From a virus, in IMG/VR virus record IMGVR_UViG_3300044818_000007, positions 1 to 24,785 of that record: 24,785 nt of DNA. One strand, 5' to 3'. Below the pieces are notes generated by a model. It was not told where the DNA came from, ran no database searches, and saw nothing but the letters and a program-made list of their open reading frames with translations. Of this stretch, positions 21,661-24,785 are shown in pieces. The position numbers and the translations under genes are program-made. Every line of letters starts with the position of its first letter. Positions within the stretch are counted from its first letter, which is position 1.

Positions 21661-22130
21661 AAAGGGAGCGGACTGGGCTCCTCATTCACAGCCAGAGCGG
21701 CAGCGAACAGCGTCCGCGCGGTGCCGTCGTTCACCACATCCAGCAGCCGGTCCACCTGCCCCGGCGTCAGCGACGGCACGACGCAGCAGGCGGCGAGGAC
21801 GGCCGGCAGGAACGTCCCGGCGTCGTAAGGCTCCTTGGAGCCCTCCGGGGCCGGATGGGCGGCGAGCAGGTTGCTGTAGGCGTGGTGCCCGAGCGCCCGG
21901 AACCGGAACCCGACCGCGGCCTCTCGCACCCGCTGCCGGGCCGCCTCGACGCGCTCCTGCAGTTCGTAGGCCGGGTTCGTTTCGCCGAGCGAGATGGGCC
22001 GCCACTCGCCGAGCTGCCCCAACTCCTCCTCGAGCGCCTCCAGTTCTCCGGCCGCGTGGCCCGCGAGACACACCAGCACGGTGAGCTCGCGGGGCGACGC
22101 CTGCTCCAGCAGGGAGCTGATGTCCGGCAT
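21654..22130 (-). CDS. Tail assembly chaperone (short form)
   Basis: A 158-residue protein between the major tail and tape measure genes. It is helical: SSLLEQASPRELTVLVCLAG, AAGELEALEEELGQLGEW and ELQERVEAARQRVREAAVG, then a conserved-looking core FRFRALGHHAYSNLLAAHPA and TFLPAVLAACCVVPSLTPGQ. It ends ALAVNEEPSPLPFS, where PF is encoded by the slippery site. A minority of ribosomes should shift to add the 119-residue extension. The ATG at 22130 overlaps the major tail protein stop by one base (TGATG). A second chaperone-like paralogue lies at 20291-20893. Confidence 0.85.
   Translation of the reverse strand: MPDISSLLEQASPRELTVLVCLAGHAAGELEALEEELGQLGEWRPISLGETNPAYELQERVEAARQRVREAAVGFRFRALGHHAYSNLLAAHPAPEGSKEPYDAGTFLPAVLAACCVVPSLTPGQVDRLLDVVNDGTARTLFAAALAVNEEPSPLPFS
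21660..21666 (-). other. Programmed -1 frameshift slippery site CCCTTTC
   Basis: On the minus strand the 0-frame reads C CCT TTC, a canonical X-XXY-YYZ heptamer, two codons before the TAG stop at 21654-21656. Slippage by one base moves translation into the open frame that runs to 21301. Six bases downstream GC-rich inverted repeats begin (CCCG/CGGG at 21653-21642; CCCGCC/GGCGGG at 21638-21618), a suitable distance for a stimulating structure. Confidence 0.85.
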
Positions 22131-22609
22131 CAGGCGACGACAGCCCGCGTCGCCGGGTCGCTGGTGACCTTGAGCGGGCTCATGAACTTGTTGACCTCGT
22201 TCGCCGCGGGCGCGATGTTCTGCGCCTCGCCCGCCGTCACGGGGTAGACCTCCACCTTGTCGCCGGTGGCGTAGGCGGTGCCGTAGGCGGTTCCACGGCG
22301 AACCACCAGGTAGCCGGACGCGTTGTAGACGAGCGTCGTGTACGGCTGGTCCTCGATCGTGGTCGAGCCGCGCTTGAACGTCAGCTCCACCGAGTAGGAG
22401 CGGCGGCCGGGCTGGTTGGTGCCGAACGTGCTCGCCAGCGACGACGTGTCGACGTCCGCCGTGGACGGGTCCGTCTTCAACCCGTCCGGGGTGACACGGG
22501 TCGTCCAGTCAGAGCCGCCATTCAGCTCGGTCGTCGTCGGGGCGTTGATGTTGGCGATGGAGCCGACCCACGACACCTTCGTGTTGCCATCGCTGATCAG
22601 GTCACTCAT
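22130..22609 (-). CDS. Major tail protein (tail tube)
   Basis: A 159-residue beta-rich protein with the look of siphoviral tube subunits: a short N-terminal arm (SDLISDGNTKVSWVGSIANI), AELN-like loop TTTELNGGSDWTTRV, and RRSYSVELTFKRGSTTIEDQ and YLVVRRGTAYGTAYATGD strands. It polymerises into stacked hexamers around the tape measure. The ATG at 22609 has a strong AGGAGGG ribosome binding site five bases upstream, consistent with high expression. A T-tailed hairpin terminator lies immediately upstream. It is followed by the chaperone pair, as usual. Confidence 0.85.
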   Translation of the reverse strand: MSDLISDGNTKVSWVGSIANINAPTTTELNGGSDWTTRVTPDGLKTDPSTADVDTSSLASTFGTNQPGRRSYSVELTFKRGSTTIEDQPYTTLVYNASGYLVVRRGTAYGTAYATGDKVEVYPVTAGEAQNIAPAANEVNKFMSPLKVTSDPATRAVVA

Positions 22610-22629
22610 TGCACCCTCCTCAGGGCATG

Positions 22630-22652
22630 AAAAAAGCCCCGGTCAGCGGGGC
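22630..22652 (-). terminator. Hairpin terminator upstream of the major tail gene
   Basis: On the minus strand GCCCCG, a 5-base loop and CGGGGC form a 6-bp stem followed by six T residues (22635-22630), a textbook intrinsic terminator. It lies between the stop of the 109-residue protein (22673) and the start of the major tail gene (22609), so it interrupts the late operon. Confidence 0.85.
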
Positions 22653-22672
22653 GAACGAGTCGAAGACGAGGG

Positions 22673-23002
22673 TCAGATGCGGACGGCAGCGACAGTGACC
22701 GAGGTGGTCGACGAATACGCGACCGAGGCCAGGCCGTCGCTCACGCCTGCGAACAGATCCTGGGTGATGGGGCCGATCATCTGGTCGCCCGTGGTGGCCG
22801 GGACCGTCACGACGACGTCGGCGGCGGCCTGGCCGCGGACCTTCGCCGTCGACGACAGGGTCACCGTCATCGAGGAACCGGCCGTGTTCTTGACGTGCAG
22901 GAACGTCCGCTCGCCACACACGATCTTCGTGGATGCGGCGGCGGCGCTGTAGGTCGGGGCCAGCCCGGCCAGACTGATGACCTGGGTGGTCAGGGTTGCC
23001 AT
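22673..23002 (-). CDS. Small beta-rich structural protein
   Basis: A 109-residue protein rich in Ala, Thr, Val and Ser with alternating strands (FLHVKNTAGSSMTVTLSS, DVVVTVPATTGDQMIGPI, VAYSSTTSVTVAAVRI). This pattern suggests a small beta-sandwich, as in decoration or minor tail proteins. It has no Cys pair, membrane segment or catalytic motif. The ATG at 23002 has GGAGATCTCC just upstream. Its place between the tail terminator-like gene and the major tail gene suggests a virion component; the exact role is unknown. Confidence 0.7.
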   Translation of the reverse strand: MATLTTQVISLAGLAPTYSAAAASTKIVCGERTFLHVKNTAGSSMTVTLSSTAKVRGQAAADVVVTVPATTGDQMIGPITQDLFAGVSDGLASVAYSSTTSVTVAAVRI

Positions 23003-23014
23003 GGAGATCTCCGA

Positions 23015-23425
23015 TCAGGCAGGGATGGATCGCAGCCGGTACCGGCTGGGGGCGTAGAAACAGGGCGGGGTGACGTCGTCATCCCGCTGCACCGGCTGCC
23101 CGTCGAGGGGCTCCGGCTTCCAGGACGTGCGCCCGGTGACCGTCAGAACGGCGGACAGGGCGGCTGCGGCCCGGTCGGACACCGACATGGCCTGCTCCGC
23201 CGTCAGGCCCACACAGGTGAGCTGCACGACGGCCGAGAAGTTGGTGCGGTTGTCGGCGAGAGACGCCACCTCGGCGCGTCCCGGCTCCGGGTACAGCACC
23301 ACATAGGGGTCGGCTGCCGTCGGGGAAACCCCCGGCGGCGCGCCACCCAGGTAGGCGGTCAGACCGGCCGTGGTCAGGGCGGCGCTGACTGCGTCAACGT
23401 GCGGCAGGACGGCGGGAGTCGTCAC
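23015..23425 (-). CDS. Tail terminator-like protein
   Basis: A 136-residue protein in the position of the siphoviral tail terminator, which caps the growing tail tube and joins it to the head. DPYVVLYPEPGRAEVASL, FSAVVQLTCVGLTAEQA and a helix SVSDRAAAALSAVLT give the alternating alpha/beta pattern of that fold, with a TPPCFYAPSRYRL C-terminal strand. The GTG at 23425 has GGGAGG eight bases upstream. Assignment rests on order (adaptor, closure, terminator, major tail) plus the pattern. Confidence 0.7.
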   Translation of the reverse strand: MTTPAVLPHVDAVSAALTTAGLTAYLGGAPPGVSPTAADPYVVLYPEPGRAEVASLADNRTNFSAVVQLTCVGLTAEQAMSVSDRAAAALSAVLTVTGRTSWKPEPLDGQPVQRDDDVTPPCFYAPSRYRLRSIPA

Positions 23426-23439
23426 AGGGCGGCCTCCCG

Positions 23440-23847
23440 TCAGGTGATGCCGATGACGCTGATCCGCCAGGCCGTCGCGGTGGAACTGAAGTCGACGGCC
23501 ATCACCGAAAACGGCTGGCCGACAAGCCGGGTGTCACCGGACGCCGTGATGACGACCGCGTCACCCACGTGCAGGTCGTCCGTGGCCAGCGACCCGAACG
23601 GCAGGGCCAGTTCATAGCGGGCCACCACCGTGAGCCGCTCCCCCGCATCCTCGTCACGCGGCACCCGCTGCGGCTTGAGCCGGCACGGGCCCGAGTACAG
23701 AACAGTCGCCGCACCCGGGGTGAGGGCGCTGGTGGCGCGGTTCAGTGTCGGCGTGCCCGGCCTGCTGATGGTGCAGGTGTCCACCAGCAGTTGATCGTGG
23801 GCGGCACGGCCCGCCGCGAGGAGCGGCGCGATGTCGATGTCCGCCAT
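23440..23847 (-). CDS. DUF6093-like head closure protein
   Basis: A 135-residue protein resembling DUF6093, a family found in Streptomyces phages. Typical elements are LLAAGRAAHDQLLVDTCTISRPG, VLYSGPCRLKPQ, RYELALPFGS and DDLHVGDAVVITASGDTRLVG. By order it is likely the head closure (stopper) protein between adaptor and tail terminator. The ATG at 23847 overlaps the adaptor stop by one base (TGATG). Confidence 0.75.
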   Translation of the reverse strand: MADIDIAPLLAAGRAAHDQLLVDTCTISRPGTPTLNRATSALTPGAATVLYSGPCRLKPQRVPRDEDAGERLTVVARYELALPFGSLATDDLHVGDAVVITASGDTRLVGQPFSVMAVDFSSTATAWRISVIGIT

Positions 23848-24479
23848 CACGTCACCGGGTCTACAGAGAACGCGCCCACCCGGTACGGGCGAAGCGACGC
23901 CTTGTGCTCGGCCGTGAGCTGCGGGCCGCCGATCGTCTCCGCCGCGAAGGTCCGCGAGTAGTCGTCGATCGACTCCGAGCGCAGACCCTGCGGGTTGGTC
24001 ATGCCTATCGAAGCCAGGTCCAGCACGACGTCGACGACGTCGTCCGGGAACTCGTCGGCGTAGCCGTGCGAGCAGGTGACGCGCACCCGCGGCGCCCAGA
24101 CGCCCATCGGGCGCATGAACGGCCAGCCCATCAACCGGGTCGGCGCCCACCAGGCCTCACCGCGGGTCAGCTCCGAGCCGATCCGCGTGAAGTCCCGGCC
24201 CTCCACGGCCTCGTACTCGCTATTGGCGACACCGAACAGCTCCACCACCGTCAGCGGATGCGCGTCGTCGACGACCAGCGGACGCTGCGGCAGCCGCAGC
24301 ACCCGCCCGCCGCCCGGCAGGACGGCCGTGTCGTTCTCGACGAACGTGAACTCCTGCCGGCAGTACTTCCGCACCCGGGCCGATGCCCGGCGCAGCGCCA
24401 TGGCGGCCTGCGCCGGATCGAGCGTCCGCTGCAGTGCCGCCTCGAGGTCGGCCTGCGTTGCGAGGGGAGTCGGGGACAC
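23847..24479 (-). CDS. Head-tail adaptor (gp6-like connector)
   Basis: A 210-residue protein with a helical N-terminus typical of connector proteins: ATQADLEAALQRTLDPAQAA, LRRASARVRKYCRQEF, then a beta region VLRLPQRPLVVDDAHPLTVV and a C-terminal helix DDVVDVVLDLASIGMTNPQG with SESIDDYSRTF, which is a common signature of gp6-like adaptors. The protein forms a ring below the portal. The GTG at 24479 has GAGGGGG upstream. Confidence 0.8.
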   Translation of the reverse strand: MSPTPLATQADLEAALQRTLDPAQAAMALRRASARVRKYCRQEFTFVENDTAVLPGGGRVLRLPQRPLVVDDAHPLTVVELFGVANSEYEAVEGRDFTRIGSELTRGEAWWAPTRLMGWPFMRPMGVWAPRVRVTCSHGYADEFPDDVVDVVLDLASIGMTNPQGLRSESIDDYSRTFAAETIGGPQLTAEHKASLRPYRVGAFSVDPVT

Positions 24480-24491
24480 TGCGGACCCCCT

Positions 24492-24785
24492 CTACTCCTC
24501 GGAGTCGACCAGGGCCGTCAGCCGCTTCACGACAGTCGAGCGGGGCTTGTCCTTGGCCTGCTCTGCGGCGAGCGCCTCGGCGGCCCGCTCCTTGTCGTCA
24601 CCGACCCACGCCATGAGGTCGTCGATGGTGCCGTCGACCGGCGGCTCGTCGCCGTCCACGGGAGTTTCGGGCTCCGGGTCCGGCGCGGGCGGGGCCGGAT
24701 CCGGCTCGGGGTCGGCCTCCAGGATTTCCACTGTTCCCGCGGGGGCGTTGTCGGCAAGGTGCCGGGCCAGATCGCCGTCGGTCTC
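24492..24785 (-). CDS. Unidentified acidic phage protein, partial (5' end outside window)
   Basis: The frame is open to the right edge of the window, so only the last 97 residues are present. The visible part has DGDLARHLADNAPAGTVEIL, a Pro/Asp/Glu-rich linker (DPEPDPAPPAPDPEPETP) and a C-terminal helical module (TIDDLMAWVGDDKERAAEAL and KPRSTVVKRLTALVDSEE). A GTG at 24731 could start a shorter product, but the in-frame sequence upstream reads as coding. Position between the unseen capsid genes and the adaptor suggests a small structural or assembly protein. Family not recognised. Confidence 0.7.
   Translation of the reverse strand, partial: ETDGDLARHLADNAPAGTVEILEADPEPDPAPPAPDPEPETPVDGDEPPVDGTIDDLMAWVGDDKERAAEALAAEQAKDKPRSTVVKRLTALVDSEE

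Noticed and set aside
1-24785. CRISPR array, tRNA, rRNA or insertion sequence
   Set aside because: No regularly spaced direct repeats, no cloverleaf-like sequence and no transposase or terminal inverted repeats were seen on reading the window.

Overview
The window is a very GC-rich piece of actinobacterial phage or prophage DNA. Codon use, frequent GTG starts, a DUF6233-like protein and the style of the tail and lysis proteins all point to a Streptomyces host. No integrase of phage size, tRNA, attachment site, terminase, portal or capsid gene is visible, so it cannot be decided from this sequence whether this is an integrated prophage, a phage-plasmid or a free phage genome.

Region 1 (1-4266) is a non-structural region. 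It holds a small Cys-rich protein (minus), a DUF6233-like protein (plus, probably leaderless), a Ku end-joining protein (minus), a 78-residue unknown (minus), and a tightly coupled minus-strand operon of a small serine recombinase, an endonuclease VII-type nuclease and a very basic protein, closed by a hairpin near 2026-2054. A 286-base divergent control region (3981-4266) carries repeated TTCATC/GATGAA motifs, including a 24-base near-palindrome that looks like a resolvase binding site, and two further dyads.

Region 2 (4267-5304) is a plus-strand cassette of four small genes. It ends in a 12-bp perfect hairpin (5307-5337) shared with the convergent late operon.

Region 3 (5322-24785) is one long minus-strand late operon, transcribed right to left. 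From the right edge: the end of an unidentified protein, a head-tail adaptor, a DUF6093-like head closure protein, a tail terminator-like protein, a small beta-rich protein, a hairpin terminator, the major tail protein, a tail assembly chaperone with a canonical CCCTTTC -1 slippery site that fuses it to a Cys-rich extension, an HK97 gp10-like protein, a second paralogous chaperone-like protein, a 1771-residue tape measure protein, a distal tail protein, three minor tail or fibre proteins, a small Cys-containing protein, a tail protein with a glycerophosphodiester phosphodiesterase domain, a papain-like cysteine peptidase, an amidase-type endolysin, an RNase AS-like DEDDh exonuclease, a holin-like protein, two more membrane proteins and four small late proteins. 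Genes are packed with eleven 4-base start/stop overlaps and four 1-base overlaps.

The late operon encodes head completion, a long non-contractile tail (siphovirus type), host wall penetration and lysis. The left part encodes DNA-end and recombination functions (Ku, resolvase, endonuclease VII-like) that may act on the phage genome itself.
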